In this document: positions 1 through 8,229 of the stretch, piece by piece | How positions within the stretch are numbered: the stretch's first letter is position 1 | How the letters are laid out: each line of letters begins with the position of its first letter | Notes under the pieces: generated by a model | What the model saw: the letters and a program-made list of their open reading frames with translations, nothing else | Databases searched by the model: none | What the model was told of the DNA's origin: nothing | Assembly (NCBI GenBank): GCA_965215765.1 | Contig: OZ244118.1 | Span: forward strand, 372,001 to 436,000 | Length of the DNA: 64,000 nucleotides | Direction of reading: 5' to 3' | DNA from: G965212025 sp965215765 | Lineage (GTDB): Bacteria > Pseudomonadota > Gammaproteobacteria > Poriferisulfidales > Oxydemutatoraceae | Translations under genes and position numbers: made by a program

Positions 1-2440
1 GCGCCCACTTTGTTTCTGGCAAATACCCTGACTTCGTACCTGGAACCACCTTCCAGGCCTGAAAATTCCACTACGGTCGAACTTGCCCATTCATGCTGTG
101 TCATGCGCCGCTCTTCTTTCAACCGGCCTTTTGAAAACAGTTGCACGTGGTATGCGAGATCCAGAGCAACTCCACCTGCCGGCTCCCCGTACACGTTGCT
201 GCCCGGTGCGCGTCCGTAGCCATCAGCAGCAGCCTCGGTAATGGTGACCTGTATTGTTGACAGCCCCGAAGCTGTCTGAGTCCCCACCTCCCCCGGAACT
301 TTCATCAAATGGAAACTTCCCGACGCTGCATCTCCCGCAACGCCTCCTTTTACGCCGCGTATGGAATAGTGAATTTCACTGCCGCTGGCGTAACGCTTAC
401 GCAATTCAGCCATCAATGAGCCGTCAAATGCGAAACGGGTTCCCTCGGTGTCTCGAATGATTCCGTCCACCTCCACCTCAAAGGAACTCACGGCGATTCC
501 TTGATGCTCCCACTGCAGCGCCAATCTGCCCGTCGAGTCCCAGACTGCCTGAACTGCAAGCGGTGTAGCGGGAACACCCGTAACTGCCCGAAGCACGGGC
601 AGCATGCGGGAGTGCCCGAAGTGCCAAATTTGCGTATCCCAATCCAGATACACACCAGCTGCCCGGCAAAGATTGACGGGATCCATCGAACACTTCATTT
701 GCTCCACAGTGCGCAAAGCACTGCCCCGTACAGTGCCATCATTCCCGCCCACGAGGCTGTCCCCGTCGCCCAGCTTGCTGGCATAGCTGCGGTCTACCGT
801 GCCACTGTTGACTCCGACCAGCCTGCCTCGCAAATCAGTTCCTCCTACAGCACCAGTGCTATAGGCACTTCTGACCGTACCGCTGTTTTTGCCGACCAGG
901 CCGCCTGTCTGACTGTCTCCGGTCACTGTGCCTTGTGCGTAGCTGTTACTGATGCTGCCTTCGCTCGCACCCACCAAGCCCCCCATCCCGGAGTCTGTTC
1001 CGGTAACCTCGCTATCCGAGTGGCTGCCACTGATGGTGCCACCAAGGTGCCGACCCACCAGACCACCCACCTGACTGTTTCCGGTCACTGTGCCTCGTGC
1101 GTAGCTGTCACTGATGCTTCCTTTGTTTTCGCCAACCAGACCTCCTACTTGATTGGTTCCTGTTACTGCCCCCAGTGCACGACTGCCTTCAATTGTGCCA
1201 CCGTCGTTCTGACCTACCAGCCCGCCGGCAACATACGTGTCGCCAGAGTTCTCCCCAACCCTTACCGTCGCTGTGCTGTTGCGGATGACACCGCCCTGAT
1301 TCAGACCAACCAGCCCACCGATGATTCTGTACCCGTCAACCTTGCCATCAACCTCGCTGTCCTCAATCGTCCCCCGATCGTTCAGCCCGACCAGAGAACC
1401 GACATTCACCACCTCTTTCGTCACAAAATTCACCAGCTTCACGCGCTTTAGCAAGCCACCCTGTAGCTTGCCAAACAGCCCTGTATTCTCGAATTTTCCG
1501 CTCGCTACGCCGACCTTCAAATTGGAAATTCGGTAACCGTTGCCATCATAAGTGCCAGAAAAAACCTTGATCGGTGCAAAACCGTTTTTCCAGCCATACG
1601 TCATCGTCGATGCGTCTATATCTTTGATCTGGATGTAGTGTGACCGGGGCGATGCTTCCACACCGCGCAAATGGCACAGGTTTTCTACCTGGTAGGGGTC
1701 ACTTTCAGTTCCTGAGCCTGTCATGGCCTGCGAATCCGCAGGGCACACGACCTCAGTATCTATGTAGGGAAACTGGCTGTTATGAAAATAAGCGTCCCCG
1801 TAGTTCAGGGCATTGAAGACCTTTGGATTTTTGTAGATATTGCCCATCCCGGCAAAACCACCCCAGCACCCTAAGCCATTCGGACGTTCAGTAGGCCAGA
1901 ACGCACTATATGTCCCCAACACGGATGACGTGTCCTCATAAAATGCCGCCGATCCGGAGCCTCCATATTCAGCACGGTAGTCCGTAAAAAGAACATAAAA
2001 CTGCCTTGCACAAACGGCTCCTGAGCAAATAGCCGGTTTCGGCGCATTCCGATCATCAGAGAGATCAAACTCTAGCCCGTATGGGTGATACCATGAACTC
2101 TGCAAATGCCCGAATGGGGAATACCGTGAATCCTGCGAATGCCAGAATGGGGAATACTGTTGCGCCAGCGAATACGAGTGGTGCAGTACGTAGCCCGCGA
2201 AGTCCTCAGGGGTACGCACCTTCCAGTCCAGTAACTGGTAATTCCCCCAACCACTAAACTCCCCCTCGATGCGCACCAGTCCCCAGTCATCTTTGGCACT
2301 TCCTGCTAAATATCTTGAGCCGCTTGCTCGTGCCCGTCCCGCCCGCTCGCCTTTAACCTGAATGCTGAAATCGCTATTGATATAAGGCCTGTCGTCAGTA
2401 TTGGGGTCATTCACCCCTGCCGAGAAAAGATGCCAGACAG
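1..2440 (-). CDS. Giant GLUG protein copy 1, downstream frame (runs off left edge)
   Basis: This continues copy 1 after the frameshift. I read the whole stretch from about 2440 to base 1 in this frame and found no stop codon. It starts with the catalytic-His segment WHLF (His codon at 2430-2432), reaches the serine motif GGSGSAAF near 1945-1960, then the header of the first GLUG block (GSGTESDPYQVENLCHL, about 1700-1735). A run of GLUG units (GGLVG.N.G.I..SYA.G.V.G) spans about 1350-770, and FN3-like modules follow to the window edge (VFARNKVG at bases 3-26). This GLUG block has visibly fewer units than the same block in copies 2 and 3. A 4-bp insertion would join it to 2411-3331. The gene is therefore a recent or reversible frameshift mutant, or the difference is a sequencing error. 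It lacks its 3' end in this window. Confidence 0.75.
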
Positions 2441-3331
2441 AGCGTAGAGCGCACCGTCCCCTGACTTGTTTTTCAGCAAGCTCCCGGTACCGCAACCCGA
2501 TCCTTGTTCGCCATACGCGCAGATGAACACAGTGCCCGCAGAGGCCTTGACTACGTGCGCAGGCATATCGCTGTTCACAAGCACAGCAGTTTCTTCTGTC
2601 TTGTTGTGATACGTGCATGTTGGGGCTTGCGCCTGGAATTTTTGTAGCTGCGTACCGGGCAAATCACCGTTCCTGTCTTTGAAAGTGTGATTGACCTTGT
2701 CTGCGGCGAACGGGAACGCCTCGGGTTCCAGTCGGGATGCCGTGGGAGTCCGGAACTCCACCACTACGGTGTCTCCTGACATCGGGTATGACCAGAATCC
2801 GCCTCTGTTTCCGGATCGACCCTCGCCGGTATATTCCTCAACAGGGTCTTCCTCGTCAGTGAGGCTGTACAGCTTCACCGCCATGCCCGGATCCAGATGA
2901 AAATTCCTGAGATGCAGCCCCAGACTGATGGCTGCAGGGGAATAAACATGCGCCTGCCAGACATCAAGGCCATTTTCCTGCTTGACCAGCGCCCAGTTGG
3001 CGCGCTGCAAACGAACTTCCCTGTAGATGCCGGTGTAGTTGGCCGTGCTCATGCTCAGCAACTCCAGAATTTCGTCTTCTTCCTGTGTGCTGAAAGCCCC
3101 CAGATCCAGTCGTTGTGCTCTGGTGGGGTACACGCTTCGGGCGGCCTCGCGCTCGTGTTGTACCTCCGGCAAGGGGTTGGCCGCAAAGCCTTGATCTGCC
3201 GGAGATTCCTGATCCTGGCCGAAAACGAGTGAGCTTGACGTGATGATGGATGCACCCACGAGCAAGCACTTCAGCCAGACACGGCTACCGAACCCCTGCG
3301 TATCCGGAAATCTGAACCCCGCTTTTTTCAT
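2411..3331 (-). CDS. Giant GLUG protein copy 1, N-terminal frame ending at a frameshift
   Basis: This is the 306-residue N-terminal product of the first giant GLUG-repeat gene. It starts MKKAGFRFPD, has a hydrophobic export segment around residues 20-38 (LKCLLVGASI...SLVFGQ), then a beta-sandwich pro-domain-like region (about 45-235) and the beginning of a trypsin-like protease domain (CGTGSLLKN, about 280). The frame ends at ALYALSGIFSRQG-stop, whereas the intact paralogue at 36543-47432 continues ALYVLSVWHLF, with the catalytic His. Aligning the two DNAs, copy 1 has CTGTCTGG where copy 2 has CTGTCTGTCTGG: one CTGT unit is missing at about 2434-2441. The remainder of the gene stays open in another frame (separate entry). 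If translated as is, the product would be a secreted fragment without protease or GLUG domains. There is no clear Shine-Dalgarno sequence before the ATG; the same start is conserved in all three copies whose 5' end is visible. Confidence 0.8.
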   Translation of the reverse strand: MKKAGFRFPDTQGFGSRVWLKCLLVGASIITSSSLVFGQDQESPADQGFAANPLPEVQHEREAARSVYPTRAQRLDLGAFSTQEEDEILELLSMSTANYTGIYREVRLQRANWALVKQENGLDVWQAHVYSPAAISLGLHLRNFHLDPGMAVKLYSLTDEEDPVEEYTGEGRSGNRGGFWSYPMSGDTVVVEFRTPTASRLEPEAFPFAADKVNHTFKDRNGDLPGTQLQKFQAQAPTCTYHNKTEETAVLVNSDMPAHVVKASAGTVFICAYGEQGSGCGTGSLLKNKSGDGALYALSGIFSRQG

Positions 3332-3520
3332 CGTGAATGCCTACGAGCCATGCGGGCGGAGAAAAGAGAGCACAACCTGCCTGCGACATAAAATTTCTGG
3401 CATTACATTCGCTGTCTGTTCTTCCGGCTGACGCACTGAGGTATCCCCTGACTCTGACCTTCACCCACTCTCTGATATTTCAGCACAGCTGTACGCGCCG
3501 GGAAATCTCTTAGTGGGTCA

Positions 3521-3549
3521 ATTATACGAAATAGTGCCCAATCCGGCAA
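3521..3549 (-). promoter_or_regulatory. Predicted promoter of GLUG copy 1
   Basis: On the minus strand a TTGCCG -35-like box (3544-3549) lies 17 bp from a perfect TATAAT -10 box (3521-3526). The same arrangement (TTGCCG, 17 bp, TACAAT) is conserved upstream of copy 3 at 58488-58516, inside a homologous block of about 300 bp. It would give a 5' leader of roughly 180 nt before the ATG at 3331. Conservation between paralogues supports it; there is no experimental evidence. Confidence 0.55.
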
Positions 3550-3677
3550 ATAATCATGAGAAGATGCCGACTTCATCCGACCAGGAAACCCCGAAACCAG
3601 TACCCAGGCGTACAGCCTTGTTCAAGCAGAGTTGCTTTCTTTTGCGAGCTTGAGGCAACTTGGTCATTCGTACGATT

Positions 3678-3707
3678 TTGACACAGACTCTTTGGGTCTG
3701 TTACGAA
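3678..3707 (+). promoter_or_regulatory. Possible promoter and operator of the tyrosinase-like gene
   Basis: A perfect TTGACA (3678-3683) is followed 18 bp later by a weak TACGAA (3702-3707). Between them is a perfect inverted repeat, ACAGAC (3683-3688) and GTCTGT (3696-3701), with a 7-nt centre: a plausible repressor site placed where it would block RNA polymerase. An alternative -10 is TAAAAT at 3720-3725. A good ribosome-binding site, AGGAG (3744-3748), precedes the ATG at 3757. Confidence 0.4.
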
Positions 3708-3756
3708 TGCGGACTACGCTAAAATCTGTCTGGAGTTTTAATTCAGGAGACGTTCT

Positions 3757-5085
3757 ATGACAGTGAGACAAAGTATTTGCGGATTATCCGCTTTACCCGG
3801 TCAGCGTAAGTTGCTACGAGATGCTTTTGCGCGGCTGATGTCCGTAAGCGATGACCGTGGCTATCAGTATCTGGCGGGTATTCATGGCTTTCCCCCACCC
3901 CGGTGGTGCAGGCAAAACAGCCATCTGTTTCTTCCCTGGAATCGCGCCTATCTGTACTATTTTGAGTTGGGTTTGCAATCGCGACTGGGTCAAAATCTCA
4001 GCAGTCAGCCACCGCATGAGCCGGCTTTCTCCAGCGTGGGGATCCCGTGGTGGGATTGGGCTTCGGACGAATCACACGCGGCAGGATTGCCGTCTGTGTA
4101 CAGTGATACGCACGTAGACGGACAACCCAACCATCTGGCCTTGGCTCCTGTAATTTGGCCAGAGATTGTCCTGAAGAAATTAAGGGCAAGGGGGATCAGA
4201 GGGTACATCACTGACGAGAATCCTCCGGAAATCGTGCGTGATCCAGGGTCGCCAAAAGCGTTACCGTCGCGCCGCCACGTCGAGCACATTCTGGCTGCCC
4301 CCACCTTTGCCGATTTTTCAAACCGGGTTGAGGAAGCCAGCAACCGGGTTCACGCATGGGTGGCAGGAAGCATGTCAGATATCAACGTGGCCGCGTTTGA
4401 CCCGATATTCTGGTCCCACCGCGCCATGATCGATCGCCTTTGGTATCTCTGGCAAAACGGACCTTACGGGTGCCCCCCGCCGGCAAGCCTGATGGGGAAA
4501 GTGCTGGGTCCCTTCCCGATGACGGTGACGCAAGTGCTGGATATTCATGAGTTGGATTATGAATACGTCGTGCAGGCATACGGTTACGACAAAAAATCTG
4601 TCAGGGCAAACTGCGGGCAGGAAGGGGTGACAGCCACGACCGACAAGGCGACCGCTATTGAGCATCTGACATTTGAGCACGGGCCAGAGCAAGGTGCTTC
4701 TTTCGCTCGCGCAGAGCTGGTTTTCGAAGGCGTTGACTACAGCGGATTCTCGTATGAACTGCGGGTATTTCTGAACAACCGTTCTGCGGATGACAAAACG
4801 CCATGCGTGCCAGAGGCGGGTTATGCCGGAAAATTCACGGTTTTTGGCGTGAGCTGCGCAACCCGGACTGAGAAAGGGAAGTTCGGGAGTCAGGTCCTTC
4901 TTCCGGGGGAGGATTCCCGCTACGGAGACGCCGGACACTGCGACATTCCTGAAGCGCAGTCATACGAGGATCGCTACACCCGACACCCGCTTGTACCCGG
5001 ACGTTTTAATGTTTCTGTTAGCAAGGCACTTCAAAAAGTGCTCCTTGCCCCGGATGGAAAGCTGAGGTCCATGACCTGTTCGTGA
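3757..5085 (+). CDS. Tyrosinase-fold protein lacking most copper ligands
   Basis: This 442-aa protein has the central tyrosinase/polyphenol-oxidase domain (about 1-240) and a C-terminal beta domain of the kind seen in bacterial tyrosinase-family proteins. The family hallmarks remain: GIHG, FLPW.RAYLYYFE, IPWWDW, NRVHAWV, FDPIFW and IDRLWYLWQ. The metal ligands do not. Copper A keeps His43, but the second His is Gln53 (C-x-Q, nine residues before the third) and the third is Asn62 (PWNR for PWHR). Copper B has Ser195 for the first His (SNRVH for HNRVH), keeps His199, and has Arg222 in the H-x3-D position (SHRAMID for SHHAMID). Four of six ligands are gone, so oxidase chemistry is unlikely. No signal peptide is visible. 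Residues about 367-380 are encoded by sequence identical to the downstream repeat array, and the stop codon also lies in repeat-like sequence. A well-placed AGGAG and an intact frame argue that it is expressed. Confidence 0.8.
   Translation: MTVRQSICGLSALPGQRKLLRDAFARLMSVSDDRGYQYLAGIHGFPPPRWCRQNSHLFLPWNRAYLYYFELGLQSRLGQNLSSQPPHEPAFSSVGIPWWDWASDESHAAGLPSVYSDTHVDGQPNHLALAPVIWPEIVLKKLRARGIRGYITDENPPEIVRDPGSPKALPSRRHVEHILAAPTFADFSNRVEEASNRVHAWVAGSMSDINVAAFDPIFWSHRAMIDRLWYLWQNGPYGCPPPASLMGKVLGPFPMTVTQVLDIHELDYEYVVQAYGYDKKSVRANCGQEGVTATTDKATAIEHLTFEHGPEQGASFARAELVFEGVDYSGFSYELRVFLNNRSADDKTPCVPEAGYAGKFTVFGVSCATRTEKGKFGSQVLLPGEDSRYGDAGHCDIPEAQSYEDRYTRHPLVPGRFNVSVSKALQKVLLAPDGKLRSMTCS
4855..4911 (+). 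repeat. Hairpin-repeat fragment embedded in the tyrosinase-like CDS
   Basis: Bases 4855-4895 are identical over 41 nt to 5249-5289 in the repeat array downstream, and similarity continues weakly through CTTCCGGG. The fragment is in frame with the gene and encodes part of C-A-T-R-T-E-K-G-K-F-G-S-Q-V. It contains the 5' arm of the repeat's hairpin (GGAGTCAGGT) but not the 3' arm. Confidence 0.8.
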
Positions 5086-5998
5086 CGCCAGACTTTGCGT
5101 GCCCACAGAAATGCGTTTGCGCAACCCGGGTGAGAAAGGGAAGTTCCAGGCTTCTTCCGGGAATTGTCGGTTTTTCGGCCCGACAGAGGCTTTGCTCAAG
5201 TACGACAGCGTGACGCTACAGACTTATCGCTGACAGAAACGCGTGATCTGCGCAACCCGGACTGAGAAAGGGAAGTTCGGGAGTCAGGTTTCTTCCGGGA
5301 ATTGTCGGGTTTTCGGCATTCCCGACAACACCTGACTCCTTCGGTTTCGGGCAGTCAATCATTCGTCTTGAAGCGTCTTTGGCCTGCTGCTGTGTGACGC
5401 GACAGACTTGTCGCTGACAGAAATGCGTGAGCGCACACCCAGGGCTGAGAAAGGGAAGTTCGGGAGTCAGGTTTCTTCCGGGAATTGTCGGTTTTTAGGC
5501 ATTTCAGACAACACCTGACTCCTTCGGTTTCGGGCAGTCAATCATTCGTCTTGAAGCGTTTTTGGCCTGCTGCTGCGTGACGCTACAGACTTGTCGCTGA
5601 CAGAAACGCGTGAGCTGCACATCCCGGGCTGAGAAAGGGAAGTTCGGGAGCTAGGTTTCTTCCGGGAATTGTCGGTTTTTAGGCATTTCCGACAACACTT
5701 GACTCCTTCGGTTTCGGGCAGTCAATCGTTCGTCTTGAAGCGTCTTTGGCCTGCTGCTGTGTGACGCTACAGACTTATCGCTGACAGAAACGCGTGAGCG
5801 TGCATCCCGGGCTGAGAAAGGGAAGTTTGGGAGTCAGGTGTCTTCCGGGAATTGTCGGTTTTTAGGCATTTTAGACAGTACTTGACTCCTTCGGTTTCCC
5901 GGGCTGAGAAAGGGAAGTTTGGGAGTCAGGTGTCTTCCGGGAATTGTCGGTTTTTAGGCATTTTGACAGTACTTGACTCCTTTTTCGGGCAGTCAATC
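5077..5998 (+). repeat. Tandem array of ~183-bp hairpin-bearing repeats
   Basis: The core GAGAAAGGGAAGTT recurs at 5132, 5264, 5447, 5631, 5814 and 5906, with spacings of 132, 183, 184, 183 and 92 bp; full units are about 183 bp and the end units are truncated. Each full unit has a nested inverted repeat. In the unit at 5264 the outer arms are GAGTCAGGT (5281-5289) and ACCTGACTC (5330-5338), and the inner arms TTGTCGGG (5302-5309) and CCCGACAA (5321-5328) close an 11-nt loop. Units also share GTTTCGGGCAGTCAATC and GCTGACAGAAACGCGTGAG. No coding frame is conserved across units, and there are no unique spacers as in CRISPR. Function unknown. Confidence 0.85.
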
Positions 5999-6217
5999 GT
6001 TCGTCTGTTTTTGCCTGCTGGTGGTGTCGGGTAGTCGATTGGCAGAGGCCGCATGTTTCTCTTTGACAGGCTACTCGCCAAACTCTGTGTCTTGATTGGC
6101 TCCTGCCCCTTTTGTTGCTGATATTCGGAGGTCGGAGTCCCACCGGTCTTTGCAAACCCGCCTCTTGTCAGGGAGTTCTCGTGTGCTTCATGGATTCGTA
6201 GTGTTCTACGCACTCCA
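5999..6217. other. Spacer between the repeat array and the pilus operon
   Basis: This 219-bp stretch should contain the promoter of the pilus operon. A TTGACA is present at 6063-6068, but I see no convincing -10 box at the right distance. No strong ribosome-binding site precedes the ATG at 6218. Nothing else is recognisable. Confidence 0.4.
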
Positions 6218-6691
6218 ATGCATAAAACCACACAAAAACTTCTGTCCGCCTTTCGTGTTTCCCGGGTCTCGCTCGGTATCTTGGGTCTCGCTTGTGCCCA
6301 AGCTGCTTTGGCCGGAATTCTCTACGGCGACAGGATGCCGGAAAATCAGCAAAGCATCGGTGTGCCTGCGGTCACACCGCCTTCGACCGCCACTGTCAGA
6401 AAAAATTTGACCACAACGGAGCCTTTGCGCAACGAAGTGCTGGATGGTCTTGAAGAAATGGTCGTTGCTCACTTTGAAGCCATCAGCATTGAACGTTTGG
6501 CGAACTATCTGGCTCCAAGAGGATGGGAGGTGCATTTTGATGTTCCGGGTTCCCTGGCACAGCAGACGGTGGTGTTTCACGCCGAAACCACGCGTAAGAA
6601 GGCTCTTGACACGATGCTGAAGGGCTTGAATCTGAAGGGGACAATCTACTCCCAACGGGGCATCGTCTTTATCAGTGGGGGAAAGTGGTGA
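6218..6691 (+). CDS. Type IVb pilus accessory protein (TcpQ/PilL C-terminal-like)
   Basis: This 157-aa exported protein opens the pilus operon. It has an N-terminal signal segment (about 14-33, LGILGLACAQAALA) and a C-terminal domain (about 95-155) with the pattern of the TcpQ / PilL-C family (RLANYLAPRGWEVHFDVPG ... ALDTMLKGLNLKGTIY). In toxin-coregulated and R64-type pili such proteins sit next to the lipoprotein secretin and assist its assembly in the outer membrane. The next gene starts on its stop codon (TGATG), which fits translational coupling. Assignment rests on domain pattern and position; the N-terminal half (about 34-90) is not recognised. Confidence 0.6.
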   Translation: MHKTTQKLLSAFRVSRVSLGILGLACAQAALAGILYGDRMPENQQSIGVPAVTPPSTATVRKNLTTTEPLRNEVLDGLEEMVVAHFEAISIERLANYLAPRGWEVHFDVPGSLAQQTVVFHAETTRKKALDTMLKGLNLKGTIYSQRGIVFISGGKW

Positions 6692-8229
6692 TGTCAGTGC
6701 GCCTGATGGTTCCCTTCCTCTTCACCCTCCTGTTGTGTGCGTGCGCCACGCGGCTCACTGACGATGACTCATACCGTCTGCAGTTGGAACAATCCAGGCA
6801 GGAAGTCAGGGAAAGCGCAGAGCTCCCGCCGGTCTATATGCGGAAACGGGGGGATGGTTCCCATCCCTTGCTGCTCAGCACAGTACAGGTGAACTTTCCT
6901 CCGGGAAAAGTGGCTTTACAGACCGTTTTGGTGCAAGGCCTGGGATTTCCTGTCACTGTGATTGCCATGGATGAGGGGGTGGATTTGCAGCTCGGCGTGT
7001 CTGTGCGGTCTGAAGGGGTGACGGTGCGTTCCTTTCTGGAGCAAATTGAGGGGGTGACCGGTTATGACCTGGTTTTGTGGCCAGAGCGGGCAACAGTGGA
7101 AGTGGCTTCGCTGGTCGTGAAAACCTGGACCTTGCCGGCAATGGCGGGCATGAGCCGGTTTCGGGCAAGGATCGGCTTTGAAGAAAGTGCTGGCGGAAAT
7201 GACGCCGGTACAGCTCAGGGTACTAACGATTCGAACCGCAGTCATGACATCAGCGCCCGGATTGATCATGAGGAGGATGCCTGGAAGCATCTGGTGGACT
7301 ATGCGCATTGTTTGCTGGAAACCTTTCAGTGCACAAACAATCAGGCCGACAATCGATCCGGCAATCAGCCGCAGGCACCTGTGGTCACACAGGTAGCGAC
7401 TGCCTGGCTGGCGGACAATCCCAGGCTGGGCATGATTACCGCCTCGGCGCCGCCGCGAAAAATTGCCGTGCTGGATACATGGTTGCAAAAAACCATGAAA
7501 CAAAGTCAGCGTCTGGTGCGTCTTGAGTGCCTCATTCTGGATTTGAACTTACGCAAATCGAGTGAAAAGGGCTTGGATTTTGACGTGATATTTGGCGACG
7601 AGGGGAGTCGCTTGCTGTTTGGCTACAAATCGGAAGGCAGTTTGCAGGAGGGCTTGTCTGTAGGAGGCGAATGGCTGCGCGGAGAATTTAGTCTGGACTT
7701 CATTCTGAAGAGCCTTGCCAAGCATGCTGACGTGAAAATCAAAAGCCGTATCCACTTGGCAGTGACAAACGGCGCGACTGCATATTTGAATACTGGCGAG
7801 GTTTTTTCCTATATCTCCAACGCCGGCTCTGTCGCGAATAACGGAGTGACAACCACGACTTTTGAACAGGGTCGTCTGCAAGTCGGGCTGGAGTTGGCGG
7901 TCACCCCGCGTTTTTTGGAAGGCAGCAAGAAAATGCTGATTGAAGTGATTCCGATTTTGTCTTCTCTGGTTCGTTTTGATGTTCTGGGAGTCGGGGATTC
8001 CCGGGTTTCAGCCCCGGTGATTGCTTTGCGCCAAATGACATCCCAAGCCCTGACGGTCAGTGGCAGACCGATCACGATTGGCGGCCTGAGCTCAAGCCGT
8101 CTTGCGAAAAGTTCCAGCCATCTGTTTTCTGGCAAAGGCCTTCTCGAATCTCTGTTCGGTGAGCACCAGGATGTTTCCGAAGACCATGAACTGCTGATCG
8201 TCATTACCCCACGGGAGGTCGTGGTATGA
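6691..8229 (+). CDS. pilN: PilN-type lipoprotein secretin of the type IVb pilus
   Basis: This is the outer-membrane secretin channel of the pilus. The ATG at 6691 overlaps the preceding stop by one base and follows a GGGGGAAAG ribosome-binding site. The N-terminus is a lipoprotein signal with lipobox LCAC (residues about 15-18). An N-domain follows (about 70-145: VTVIAMDEGVDLQLGVSV ... LWPERATVEV), and the C-terminal secretin domain spans about 275-512 with LAVTNGATAYLNTGEVFSYIS, GLELAVTPRF, RQMTSQALTVSGRPITIGG and the closing ELLIVITPREVVV. At about 512 residues it matches PilN of R64-like pili and TcpC/BfpB-type lipoprotein secretins. The symbol follows R64 nomenclature; type IVa pilN is a different gene. 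Confidence 0.85.
   Translation: MSVRLMVPFLFTLLLCACATRLTDDDSYRLQLEQSRQEVRESAELPPVYMRKRGDGSHPLLLSTVQVNFPPGKVALQTVLVQGLGFPVTVIAMDEGVDLQLGVSVRSEGVTVRSFLEQIEGVTGYDLVLWPERATVEVASLVVKTWTLPAMAGMSRFRARIGFEESAGGNDAGTAQGTNDSNRSHDISARIDHEEDAWKHLVDYAHCLLETFQCTNNQADNRSGNQPQAPVVTQVATAWLADNPRLGMITASAPPRKIAVLDTWLQKTMKQSQRLVRLECLILDLNLRKSSEKGLDFDVIFGDEGSRLLFGYKSEGSLQEGLSVGGEWLRGEFSLDFILKSLAKHADVKIKSRIHLAVTNGATAYLNTGEVFSYISNAGSVANNGVTTTTFEQGRLQVGLELAVTPRFLEGSKKMLIEVIPILSSLVRFDVLGVGDSRVSAPVIALRQMTSQALTVSGRPITIGGLSSSRLAKSSSHLFSGKGLLESLFGEHQDVSEDHELLIVITPREVVV

Larger units (their letters stand above)
3332..3756. other. Divergent intergenic region, GLUG copy 1 / tyrosinase-like gene
   Basis: This 425-bp spacer holds the leader and promoter of GLUG copy 1 (3332 to about 3560) and the promoter region of the tyrosinase-like gene (about 3670-3756). 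Bases 3332 to about 3610 are clearly homologous to 58297-58590 upstream of GLUG copy 3. I see no open reading frame of note and no RNA gene. Confidence 0.6.

Noticed and set aside
4375..4938. 187-codon open frame antisense to the tyrosinase-like gene
   Set aside because: It has no family resemblance and is fully inside a well-supported gene on the other strand.
5102..5998. CRISPR-like periodicity
   Set aside because: The repeated unit is about 183 bp with no short repeat/unique spacer pattern and no cas genes nearby.
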